Assembly (NCBI GenBank): GCA_965221555.1
Contig: OZ244895.1
Coordinates: forward strand, 3,100,001-3,164,000
Source: JAJEAD01 sp965221555
Lineage (GTDB): Bacteria; Pseudomonadota; Gammaproteobacteria; HK1
DNA length: 64,000 nucleotides
Direction of reading: 5' to 3'
The notes beneath the pieces are model-generated. The model was given only the letters and a program-made list of their open reading frames with translations, did no database searches and was not told the origin of the DNA. The translations under genes were made by a program, and so were the position numbers. Of this stretch, positions 18,255 through 26,079 are shown one piece after another (positions within the stretch are counted from its first letter, which is position 1; every line of letters begins with the position of its first letter).

Positions 18255-18315
18255 CCCGCCGGCGTGTTGCCGCCGGGGGGCGCGCTTTATACCATAACGC
18301 GATCAGCCCCCACAA
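18255..18315 (-). promoter_or_regulatory. Predicted rpsB promoter and leader hairpin
   Basis: On the minus strand TTGTGG (18315-18310) and TATAAA (18291-18286) are 18 bp apart, a fair sigma-70 pair, extended upstream by TATGG before the -10. The transcript would have a leader of about 130 nt before the rpsB ATG at 18149. Just downstream of the -10 the leader can form CCGGCG/CGCCGG with a 6-nt loop (18255-18280), extended by three more pairs past a mismatch. Autoregulation by S2 is known for rpsB leaders of related bacteria; whether this leader does it is inference. Confidence 0.45.
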
Positions 18316-18337
18316 ACCGCCCAGATCCCGACCGGGA

Positions 18338-19141
18338 ATGAGAAATCTCCCCTTGTCCAGACCCAGGCCCGAGCACCGCATCTCGATAAAGTCACCGGAG
18401 GAAATCGAGAAAATGCGCGTGGCGGGTCGGCTCGCGGCCCAGGTGCTGCACATGATTCGCCCGCACGTGGTCCCCGGGGTGACGACCGGCGCTCTCGACC
18501 GGATCTGTCACGACCACATCGTCGACCGCCTCGGCTGCATTCCGGCCCCGCTCAACTACCACGGGTTTCCCAAGTCCATCTGTACCTCGGTGAACCACCA
18601 GGTCTGTCATGGGATTCCCGGCGAGCGCACGCTCAAGAACGGGGATATCGTCAACATCGACATCACCGTGATCAAGGATGGCTACCACGGCGACACGAGC
18701 AAGATGTTCATGGTCGGCGACGCGTCGATCGCGGCGAAGCGAGTCTCGCGCATCGCCTACGAGTCGATGCGCATCGGGATCGAAATGGTCCGCCCCGGCA
18801 TTCACCTGGGCGACATCGGCCATGCGATTCAGTCCCACGTGGAGAAGAACAACTGCTCGGTGGTTCGCGAGTACTGCGGGCACGGTATAGGACGGGTGTT
18901 CCACGAGGATCCGCAGGTGCTGCACTACGGCAAGCCCGGAACCCGTGAGCGGCTCGAGGAGGGAATGACGTTCACCATCGAGCCGATGGTCAACGCGGGC
19001 AAGCGTCACGTGAAGCTCCTGAAGGACGGCTGGACGGTGGTGACCAAGGATCGGAGTCTGTCCGCGCAGTGGGAGCACACCGTTCTCGTGACCGGGGACG
19101 GGTTCGAAGTGCTCACGAAGAGAGCCGAAGACGACATCTGA
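18338..19141 (+). CDS. map: Methionine aminopeptidase, type I
   Basis: Removes the N-terminal Met from nascent proteins. The 267-residue product has the dinuclear metal ligands in VNIDITVIKDGYHGDTSKMF (Asp, Asp), EYCGHGIGRVFHEDP (His), FTIEPMVNAG (Glu) and QWEHTVLVT (Glu). ISIKSPEEIEKMRVAGRLAA matches the family N-terminus. I chose ATG 18338; the longer frame from 18164 would add 58 residues that overlap the rpsB leader and do not resemble the family. It is divergent from rpsB, the common arrangement. Confidence 0.94.
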   Translation: MRNLPLSRPRPEHRISIKSPEEIEKMRVAGRLAAQVLHMIRPHVVPGVTTGALDRICHDHIVDRLGCIPAPLNYHGFPKSICTSVNHQVCHGIPGERTLKNGDIVNIDITVIKDGYHGDTSKMFMVGDASIAAKRVSRIAYESMRIGIEMVRPGIHLGDIGHAIQSHVEKNNCSVVREYCGHGIGRVFHEDPQVLHYGKPGTRERLEEGMTFTIEPMVNAGKRHVKLLKDGWTVVTKDRSLSAQWEHTVLVTGDGFEVLTKRAEDDI

Positions 19142-19348
19142 GCGTCATCGCGAGGCGATGCCTCGGCGGCATGCGCATTGAAGCCCGGTGGCCGGGAGTC
19201 GAGACGGAAGGGGCGGCTCGGGCGGCCTGGCCGGCCCGGATCCCGTCCCGGCAGTCGCCCTGCTTCGCCGATTCGCGAGAACCGGGGGCGGGCAGACGTC
19301 GCAAGGCGCAAATGCGTACACGCCACGCGGGACGCGCGCGGCGGAGCC

Positions 19349-19579
19349 TCAGCCTCCGGTCACCGGCGGGAAGAAGGCGACTTCGTCGCCGTCGCGGACC
19401 GGATGCTCCCGGCCGACGTAGCAGAAGTTCACCGCCGCCAGCACTTCGGAAGGCATGGGGCGACCCGGGCCGACCCGGCGCCAGACGTCGATCACCTTCA
19501 TCCCCGTCTCGGCCTGAACCGACGCCTCGGGTCGACCGAACTCCTCCCGAAGACCGGCAAAGAACCGTACCGTGACCAC
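19349..19579 (-). CDS. moaD: MoaD-like molybdopterin synthase sulfur-carrier subunit
   Basis: A 76-residue ubiquitin-fold protein ending in the diagnostic Gly-Gly (FFPPVTGG), which is adenylated and thiocarboxylated to donate sulfur for molybdopterin. VRFFAGLREEFGR at the N-terminus is typical. Start taken as GTG 19579; the open frame continues upstream but without family resemblance. It is divergent from moaC 116 bp away, so molybdenum-cofactor genes are grouped here. No moaE, moaA or moeB is seen in the window. A second MoaD-like gene lies at 31571. Confidence 0.82.
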   Translation of the reverse strand: MVTVRFFAGLREEFGRPEASVQAETGMKVIDVWRRVGPGRPMPSEVLAAVNFCYVGREHPVRDGDEVAFFPPVTGG

Positions 19580-19695
19580 TGGGAAGGCCGCTCCCGTCGA
19601 CGGATGATGGACGATGATAACAGTGCCCGCACCGCTCGACCCGATCTCTATTCCGCGGTGAGATACTGTGACCCGGCCCAACCCGGACTGAGCCC

Positions 19696-20178
19696 ATGAG
19701 CACCCCCGAGCTGACCCACTTCAACCCCCAGGGCGATGTCCACATGGTGGACGTCGGAGACAAGGCGCCAACGCGACGCCTGGCCGTGGCGGAGGGACGT
19801 ATCCTGATGCGGCCCGAGACCCTGGACCGTATCGTGTCCGGCGAGCACGACAAGGGAGACGTGCTCGCGGTGGCGCGGGTCGCCGGCATCATGGGAGCGA
19901 AACGGACCGCGGATCTGATCCCGCTCTGTCATCCTCTGCCCCTGACCCGCATCGAGGTGGATCTGCGCCCGCTCAAGACTCCGTCCTCGGTTCTGTGCAC
20001 CGCCCGCGTCGAGACCTTCTCCCGTACCGGGGTGGAGATGGAAGCGCTCGCCGCGGTGCAGATCGCATTGCTCACCGTGTACGACATGTGCAAGGCGGTA
20101 GACCGGGGAATGACCATGGACGGGGTACGCCTCATGGAGAAGTCGGGGGGGCGCTCCGGATCGTGGATACGCTCCTGA
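19696..20178 (+). CDS. moaC: Cyclic pyranopterin monophosphate synthase
   Basis: Acts with MoaA to turn GTP into cyclic pyranopterin monophosphate, the first step of molybdopterin synthesis. The 160-residue product has MVDVGDKAPTRRLAVAEG, the GIMGAKRTADLIPLCHPLPL core, and VEMEALAAVQIALLTVYDMCKA followed by EKSGGRSG. Length is typical. Together with moaD, and the Mo/W enzyme cluster 6 kb downstream, it shows the organism makes the pterin cofactor. Confidence 0.96.
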   Translation: MSTPELTHFNPQGDVHMVDVGDKAPTRRLAVAEGRILMRPETLDRIVSGEHDKGDVLAVARVAGIMGAKRTADLIPLCHPLPLTRIEVDLRPLKTPSSVLCTARVETFSRTGVEMEALAAVQIALLTVYDMCKAVDRGMTMDGVRLMEKSGGRSGSWIRS

Positions 20179-20337
20179 ACCCGGGACATGTCAGCGCCGA
20201 ATCGCATTGATACCCGGGTGCGGGGAGCGGGCGCGCACCCCGCGCAAATTGTCCTTGCCGGGAAGACCACACGGGACCTCGCGCGTTCGGATTCGCTTCC
20301 AGGTTAGAATCGTCCCAGGCGATCAACGGAATCATCA

Positions 20338-21900
20338 ATGCCCGGCCAGTCGACGACGCTCGCGCAGCGCATGGCGAAGCTTCAGGAGCATCTCGCGCAG
20401 GAAAACCCCATTCTGCTCGACGTGGTGAAGAGCTTCCGGGACCTCGATCATGTCGCGCACCAGCTCGGCATGATGAGCCGGGACGAGTCCTTTGCGACCC
20501 GCGTACCGTGGTGGCCGATGGTTTCCGTCCTCGGAACCTTTTCCTCGGGAAAGTCGACCTTCCTCAACGACTTTCTCGGTCACCGGCTGCAAAAAACCGG
20601 CAACCAGGCGGTGGATGACAAGTTCACGGTGCTGTGCTTCAGCAGCGAGGGCGAGAGCCGCACGCTGCCGGGACGGGCGCTCGATGGCGATCCGCGCTTT
20701 CCCTTCTATCAGATGAGCACCGCCATCGACGAGGTCGCACCCGGCGAAGGCCCGCGCATCGACGTGTACCTGCAGCTCAAGACCAGTCCCTCGGAGCGGC
20801 TGCGGGGCAAGATCTTCATCGATTCACCCGGTTTCGATGCGGACGAGCAGCGCAACTCGACCCTTCGCATCACCGATCACATCATGGACATCTCGGACCT
20901 GGTCCTGGTGTTCTTCGATGCGCGCCATCCCGAACCGGGGGCGATGCAGGACACGCTCCAGCACCTCGTGGCGGACACCATTCACCGGGCCGACTCGAAC
21001 AAGTTCCTCTACATCCTGAACCAGATCGACAACGCCGCGCGCGAGGACAACCCGGAAGAAGTGTTCGCGGCCTGGCACCGGGCCCTTGCCCAGAAGGGTC
21101 TCACGGCCGGGCGCTTCTACCGTCTCTATTCGCCGGAAGCGGCCATCCAGATCGAAGATCCGCAGTTGCGGCAGCGCTACGAGGACAAGCGCGCCGAGGA
21201 CATGGCGGAGATCGAGGCGCGTATCGGCCAGGTCGAAGTGGAGCGCGCCTACCGCATCATCGGGGTGCTGGAGCAGGCGGCGAGATCGATTGAAGAACGC
21301 GTCATGCCCGCCGTCTCGCGCGCCAAGGCCTCGTGGCGGCGGCGGCTGTGGCTGCTGGATGGTCTCCTGCTCGGCGCGGCCCTCGTGGCTTTTCTCGCGT
21401 GGAGCATCCCCGGCGGCCACTGGGCCGGATTGCAATTTCAGCATAGCTGGTGGCTAACCCTGAGCGCACACCCTCTCGCGCTCGGTATCTTCCTGGTGGT
21501 CCTGGCGGCGGCGGCCGGGTACGCGCACTTCCTGGTAAGGAGGCTGGCGGCACGCACGGTGCGCGCGGGGCTGCGTCGTCGCCGTGACCTCGATGGCGTG
21601 GCGCAATGGGCGCTCGGCGCTTTCGATCACAACACCGTCTTCTGGCGCTGGTCGCTCGGTGTGCGTCCCGCCGGGTGGGGAAAGCCCGCCAAAAGGAGAA
21701 TCGCCCAGGTGCTCCAGGACGCCGACCGGTACGTCCAGGCTCTCAACACCCGCTTCACGGATCCATCGGGGAGAAGCACCGCGCCCGCGGCGGAGCAGGG
21801 TCTCTCCTCGCCGAATCTCTCTCGACGAGACGACGACGCCGGGCCGAACGCGGCGCGAGAATCCCAGGCGGTGGCCGGTGCGCCGGAGACCGCGCACTAG
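20338..21900 (+). CDS. Membrane-associated dynamin-like GTPase
   Basis: A 520-residue P-loop GTPase: G1 GTFSSGKST at residues 66-74, G3 DSPGFD near residue 161, and NQID as the G4-like motif. A helical segment follows, then two hydrophobic membrane segments at about residues 340-365 and 380-405, and a polar low-complexity C-terminus. This layout resembles bacterial dynamin-like proteins that remodel membranes, but the specific role is unknown. It begins with helical residues before the GTPase domain as in dynamin families. No partner dynamin gene is adjacent; it sits between moaC and the pcm-tolC pair. Confidence 0.75.
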   Translation: MPGQSTTLAQRMAKLQEHLAQENPILLDVVKSFRDLDHVAHQLGMMSRDESFATRVPWWPMVSVLGTFSSGKSTFLNDFLGHRLQKTGNQAVDDKFTVLCFSSEGESRTLPGRALDGDPRFPFYQMSTAIDEVAPGEGPRIDVYLQLKTSPSERLRGKIFIDSPGFDADEQRNSTLRITDHIMDISDLVLVFFDARHPEPGAMQDTLQHLVADTIHRADSNKFLYILNQIDNAAREDNPEEVFAAWHRALAQKGLTAGRFYRLYSPEAAIQIEDPQLRQRYEDKRAEDMAEIEARIGQVEVERAYRIIGVLEQAARSIEERVMPAVSRAKASWRRRLWLLDGLLLGAALVAFLAWSIPGGHWAGLQFQHSWWLTLSAHPLALGIFLVVLAAAAGYAHFLVRRLAARTVRAGLRRRRDLDGVAQWALGAFDHNTVFWRWSLGVRPAGWGKPAKRRIAQVLQDADRYVQALNTRFTDPSGRSTAPAAEQGLSSPNLSRRDDDAGPNAARESQAVAGAPETAH

Positions 21901-21960
21901 CACCGCACAGCGTTATAGCGACGCGACGCCAGAAAACGGGAATCGGATAGAGAACGCCCA

Positions 21961-22617
21961 ATGAACTTCGAGATTGCCCGGCACAACATGATCGAACAGC
22001 AGATTCGGCCATGGGAAGTACTCGATGCCGAGGTCCTGCGCCTGTTCCAACTCTGCCCGCGGGACACCTATGTGCCCGAGGAGTACCGCGCGCTCGCTTA
22101 TGCGGACACCCGCATCCCGCTCGGCCACGAACAGGAGATGATGCTGCCCCGGGAGGAAGCGCGATTGCTGCAGGCGCTTCAACTCGAAGGTGGAGATACG
22201 GTGCTCGAAGTGGGGACGGGGAGCGGCTACCTGACCTCGCTGCTCGCAGCCTCGTCGCGTCACGTCACCAGCGTCGAGATAATCGAAGAGCTGAGCGGGC
22301 GCGCGGGCCGGACCCTCACTGCCGAGGGCGTCTACAACGTCACCCTCGAAATCGGAGACGGGCATCGCGGGTGGCCGGCCGGCGGCGTGGCCTACGATGC
22401 AATCGCGCTGACCGGTTCGGTGCATCGGCTGGATCCGGCGCTTCTGGATCAGCTCGCCGTCGGGGGGCGCCTGTTCGCGATCGTCGGACGGGCCCCGGCG
22501 ATGGAGGCCTGCCTGATAACCCGCACGTCGAACCGGCAATGGGACAGCGAGAGCCTGTTCGAGACCGTCGTTCCGCCCCTTGAGGGAGGGGACCCACCGC
22601 AGCGCTTCGAGTTCTAG
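21961..22617 (+). CDS. Protein-L-isoaspartate O-methyltransferase-like protein
   Basis: A 218-residue SAM-dependent methyltransferase-fold protein of the PCMT family. RHNMIEQQIRPWEVLD at the N-terminus and VLEVGTGSGYLTSLLA (SAM motif I) are clear, followed by VTSVEIIEEL. The family member found next to tolC in gammaproteobacteria often lacks proven isoaspartate repair activity, so I leave the symbol blank. Its stop is 22 bp before the tolC start, suggesting an operon. Confidence 0.85.
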   Translation: MNFEIARHNMIEQQIRPWEVLDAEVLRLFQLCPRDTYVPEEYRALAYADTRIPLGHEQEMMLPREEARLLQALQLEGGDTVLEVGTGSGYLTSLLAASSRHVTSVEIIEELSGRAGRTLTAEGVYNVTLEIGDGHRGWPAGGVAYDAIALTGSVHRLDPALLDQLAVGGRLFAIVGRAPAMEACLITRTSNRQWDSESLFETVVPPLEGGDPPQRFEF

Positions 22618-22639
22618 GAAGATACCGGAGGCACCGGCA

Positions 22640-23947
22640 GTGCGAACAAAAACTACGCCACGGCTCCCAGCGATGTTCGGTCTCTTCGCGGCACTTCTGG
22701 TTGCGATCGCGGGTTCCGCACGGGCGGCCGAGATCGACCTGTCGGATGTCTACGACCTCGCCCTGACCAGAGACCCCGATTTCCTCGCCGCGGCGGCGGC
22801 GAATCGGGCCGCCCTCGAGAGGCCGGCCCAGGCCCGTGCCGCGTTGCTTCCGAGAGTCAATTCCCATCTCGATCTGAGCACGAACGAAGACATCGACTTC
22901 GGAAACGTGATCAGGCTCTCGATTTACCAGCCCGTCTACCGCGGATCCCTGAACATCGCCCTGAAGCAGGCGGACATCCTCTTGCAGCAGGAACACCTGC
23001 GCTACGCCTCCGCCAGACAGGACCTGATGCTTCGGGTCTCACAGGGCTACTTCGGCGTTCTCAGAGCCGCCGATGAGCTGTCCTTCGCGAAGGCCACCAA
23101 GGACGCCTTCGAACAGCAGCTCGAGCAGAGCCGGCAGCGATTCGAGGTGGGCCTCATCGCGGCGACGGATGTCGAAGAAGCGAAGGCGGGATTCGATCGC
23201 GCCCTGGCCCGGGTCATCGCGGCGGAGAACGACCTCGACACCGCCCGCGAGGCGCTGCGCGCGGTGACCGGCGAGTATCACCAGGATCTCGCCACCCTGG
23301 GCCAGGATCTGCCCCTGGTAGTCCCGGAACCGGCCGATATCGACGAGTGGACGGCACTGGGGTTGCGCCAGAATCTCGATGTCGCCGCGACGGAGCTCGC
23401 CTCCCGATTTGCCCGGGAAGAGGTGAGGAGACGGGAAGCGGGGAGGCTTCCGACCGTCGATCTGAACGCGGAGTACAAGCACAATGCCGGCGCCCGCTTC
23501 CGCGCGATGCGCACGGACGGCACCAGCGCGTGGGTGGAACTGGGGGTCCGGCTGCCCCTCTACCAGGGAGGTGGGGTGTTGTCCTCGACGCGCGAGAGCC
23601 TTCACCTCCATCGGCAGGCGCTGGAAGAGCACGAGCGCGCCAAGCGCAATGCGCAGCGGCGCACGAGGGAGGCGTTCCTCGGGGTGAAGTCGGGCATATC
23701 GCAGGTCGAAGCCCTCGCGCAGGCGGTGCGTTCGGCGATTTCGGCCAAGGAGGCCATCGAAGCCGGGTTTCAGGTCGGCACCCGTACCTCGGTGGATGTC
23801 CTCAACGCGGAACGGGATGTCTACGGAGCCCGGCGCGACCACATCGTGGCGCGCTACGACTACATCCTCGACGTGCTCCGACTCAAGCGCTTTGCCGGCA
23901 CCCTCTCCGAGGACGATCTCTTCACTGTCAACGCCTGGCTCGAGTAG
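22640..23947 (+). CDS. tolC: TolC-family outer-membrane efflux channel
   Basis: The outer-membrane tunnel used by tripartite efflux pumps and type I secretion. The product has 435 residues with a signal peptide (hydrophobic about residues 13-28, cleaved near ARAA). IDLSDVYDLALTRDPDFLAA is the standard mature N-terminus, and SRQRFEVGLIAATDVEEAKA and FQVGTRTSVDVLNAERDVYG are the two internal repeats of the family. GTG 22640 was chosen because GGAGG lies 8 nt upstream and the signal peptide fits; the frame extends further upstream inside the pcm gene. Confidence 0.9.
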   Translation: MRTKTTPRLPAMFGLFAALLVAIAGSARAAEIDLSDVYDLALTRDPDFLAAAAANRAALERPAQARAALLPRVNSHLDLSTNEDIDFGNVIRLSIYQPVYRGSLNIALKQADILLQQEHLRYASARQDLMLRVSQGYFGVLRAADELSFAKATKDAFEQQLEQSRQRFEVGLIAATDVEEAKAGFDRALARVIAAENDLDTAREALRAVTGEYHQDLATLGQDLPLVVPEPADIDEWTALGLRQNLDVAATELASRFAREEVRRREAGRLPTVDLNAEYKHNAGARFRAMRTDGTSAWVELGVRLPLYQGGGVLSSTRESLHLHRQALEEHERAKRNAQRRTREAFLGVKSGISQVEALAQAVRSAISAKEAIEAGFQVGTRTSVDVLNAERDVYGARRDHIVARYDYILDVLRLKRFAGTLSEDDLFTVNAWLE

Positions 23948-24144
23948 CGCCTGGCCACGCCGGAGCGCGGGCGCTTCCCTGGTAAACCCCTGTTGAAAGG
24001 TTCGCGCCGCACCAGCCCGTTGGCCTTCACACCCCTGCGCTTCGCCGCCGGGCGCGAAGGCTCCCGGAGTGCGATTTCATCGAAGGGCCCATCGCGCGCG
24101 AGCCGGGGTCGCGTCGTGCGCCGCGCCGCCGGAGCGCGGGCGCG

Positions 24145-24930
24145 GTGAGAGACCTGGTGCTGCTTCGCCACGGCGAGAGCGAGTGGAACCGGGAGAACCG
24201 GTTCACGGGCTGGACCGATGTCGACCTCACTGCGAAGGGCGTACGGGAGGCGGGCGATGCGGGCGCGAGTCTGCTCCGAGAGGGCTTCTCCTTCGACATC
24301 GCGTACACCTCGGTGCTCAAGCGGGCCATTCGCACCCTCTGGATCGTGCTCGACGAGATGGATCTCATGTGGATACCGGTCCATCGGCGCTGGCGCCTGA
24401 ACGAACGGCACTATGGCGATCTGCAGGGGCTCGACAAGGCCGAGACCGCGGCGCGCTTCGGGGATGATCAGGTGCTCAAATGGCGCCGGAGCCTCGATAT
24501 CCCACCGCCTCCGCTCCCGGCCGGCGACGAGCGTCTACCGCGAGGGGACCGACGCTACCGCGGCGTGGACCCCGCCCTCCTCCCGCGCGGCGAGAGCCTG
24601 AAGGACACGATGGAGCGTCTTCGGCCTTGCTGGGACGCGGACATCGTGCCGGCCCTGAATCAGGGAAAGCGCGTGCTCGTCGTGGCCCATGGCAACTCGC
24701 TGCGCGCAATCGTGGCCCGCCTCGACCACCTCTCCGATCGGGACGTCCTCGAGCTGAACATCCCGACCGGCGTTCCCCTGGCCTACCGACTGGACGAGTC
24801 GCTGAACGCGAGAGAGCGCCGCTATCTCGGAGACCCCGCCGAGATCGCGCGAGCGGTGCGTACCGTGGCCTCGCAGGGACGGGCGCACCCCGAGACCGAC
24901 CCCTCGGGTCAGGCAGATAACACACAGTGA
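24145..24930 (+). CDS. gpmA: 2,3-bisphosphoglycerate-dependent phosphoglycerate mutase
   Basis: Interconverts 3- and 2-phosphoglycerate in glycolysis. The 261-residue product has the phospho-histidine motif LLRHGESEWN at residues 6-15, FTGWTDVDLT, LNERHYGDLQGLDKAE, RRSLDIPPPPL and the second catalytic His in VVAHGNSLRAIV. It starts at GTG 24145, 14 bp after a GGAGCGCGGGCGC motif also seen in other gene-free gaps. The stop overlaps the next gene start as GTGA. Confidence 0.94.
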   Translation: MRDLVLLRHGESEWNRENRFTGWTDVDLTAKGVREAGDAGASLLREGFSFDIAYTSVLKRAIRTLWIVLDEMDLMWIPVHRRWRLNERHYGDLQGLDKAETAARFGDDQVLKWRRSLDIPPPPLPAGDERLPRGDRRYRGVDPALLPRGESLKDTMERLRPCWDADIVPALNQGKRVLVVAHGNSLRAIVARLDHLSDRDVLELNIPTGVPLAYRLDESLNARERRYLGDPAEIARAVRTVASQGRAHPETDPSGQADNTQ

Positions 24931-25652
24931 GCATTCCACGAACGCTCGTTGCGACGATGCTCCTCGCCCTGCCTCTTACCGGGCCGCTCGCGCTCCCGGA
25001 TCGCTTCGCGGCCAGCTATGTCCTGCATGCCGGCGATCTCGAGGTGGGCACCACGAGCATCGCCCAATCGCCGATGGGTGACGGCCGATTCGAATACACG
25101 AGCTTCAGCCGCGCCACGGGAATCGCGTCACTGCTGGACAACAGGGAAGTTCGGGAACGCAGCGTCTGGGAGCTCTCCGGATCGCAAATCCGCCCCTTGC
25201 GTTACGACTACAAGCGCCGTGGAGCCAAGGAACGCCAGGTCGAGGTGGTCTTCGACCCGAGCTCGGGAACGTTGACCAACCGCGTAAACGGGGAAACCTG
25301 GCAGATGGAAGTGCCCGAGCCGACTTTCGACCGCCAGAGTCATCTCATCGCTCTGATGCGGGACCTCGCGTCGGGAGCCCGGCCCGAGAGCTACCGGGTC
25401 GCCGACGGCGGCAAGCTGAAGATCTACCACTTCCGCCATCTCGGTCCCGACCGCGTATCCACCGCGTTGGGCGACCTGGACACCGTCGTGGTGGAGCGAA
25501 CGGTACCGGGAGCCTCCCGGCGCACCACCTTCTGGCTTGCGCCCTCTTTCGACTATCTGCCGGTACAGATAGAGCACCTGGAGGATGGCACTTCCATCAT
25601 CGCCCGCATCCGCGAGGCTTCCGGCTTCGAAGATCGCGACGGGGAAGATTAG
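24927..25652 (+). CDS. DUF3108 family exported protein
   Basis: A 241-residue protein with an N-terminal signal peptide (hydrophobic residues about 6-22). YVLHAGDLEVGTTSI, the central RYDYKRRG and the C-terminal FDYLPVQIEH are typical of the DUF3108 family found in proteobacterial envelopes. Function is unknown. It is coupled to gpmA by a 4-bp GTGA overlap, and its 3' end overlaps the convergent NifU-like gene by 56 bp. Confidence 0.82.
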   Translation: MSIPRTLVATMLLALPLTGPLALPDRFAASYVLHAGDLEVGTTSIAQSPMGDGRFEYTSFSRATGIASLLDNREVRERSVWELSGSQIRPLRYDYKRRGAKERQVEVVFDPSSGTLTNRVNGETWQMEVPEPTFDRQSHLIALMRDLASGARPESYRVADGGKLKIYHFRHLGPDRVSTALGDLDTVVVERTVPGASRRTTFWLAPSFDYLPVQIEHLEDGTSIIARIREASGFEDRDGED

Positions 25653-26079
25653 CCCGCGACTCGGCGTCGGCAAGCGCGGCTGCCAGGGCATCGAAAGCGA
25701 GGGTGACGCATTCGTGGCGGCTTGGAAAGTGCCGAGCGGGCGCGAACATCTTCAGGGCTTCCCACGGGGGCGCGAAGCACTCGGGACTCCCCGCCAGCAT
25801 GGCCGCGAGCTGGTCGCGTGCCTCCGCCACATTGCGGGCACTGACTCCCACCGCGGAACTCCCGATGACGGAGGCCGCCGCCTCGCAGAGCAGGCAACCT
25901 CGTACCCGGTGCGCGAGCGCCGATACCTCCGCACCCGTCAGACACACCTGGAAATCCACCCGATCACCGCACAGGTGATTGTCGACTCTCGCGTGACCGT
26001 GGGGGCACGACAGCTCTCCCGCGCCGACCGCGGACGCGGCGGCCTCCAGTATCGCGCGCTGGTAGAGGTCATGGCTCAC
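25597..26079 (-). CDS. NifU/IscU-like iron-sulfur cluster scaffold protein
   Basis: A 160-residue protein of the IscU/SufU fold: YQRAILEAAA at the N-terminus, the first cysteine in HLCGDRVDF with its conserved Asp, the second in RGCLLCEAAASV, and the third in FPSRHECVTLAFDALAAAL. These three Cys and the Asp assemble the 2Fe-2S cluster in the family. Its GTG start overlaps the stop of the MocA-fusion gene (GTGA), so it belongs to the Mo/W enzyme cluster and may supply clusters for the 2Fe-2S or 4Fe-4S subunits; that is inference. The 3' end overlaps the DUF3108 gene by 56 bp. Confidence 0.8.
   Translation of the reverse strand: MSHDLYQRAILEAAASAVGAGELSCPHGHARVDNHLCGDRVDFQVCLTGAEVSALAHRVRGCLLCEAAASVIGSSAVGVSARNVAEARDQLAAMLAGSPECFAPPWEALKMFAPARHFPSRHECVTLAFDALAAALADAESRANLPRRDLRSRKPRGCGR

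Noticed and set aside
19266..19330. Possible further copy of the dispersed repeat in the gap before moaD (CGCCGATTCGCGAGAACC)
   Set aside because: Only about 18 bp resemble the element end; the rest does not align, so chance similarity is likely.
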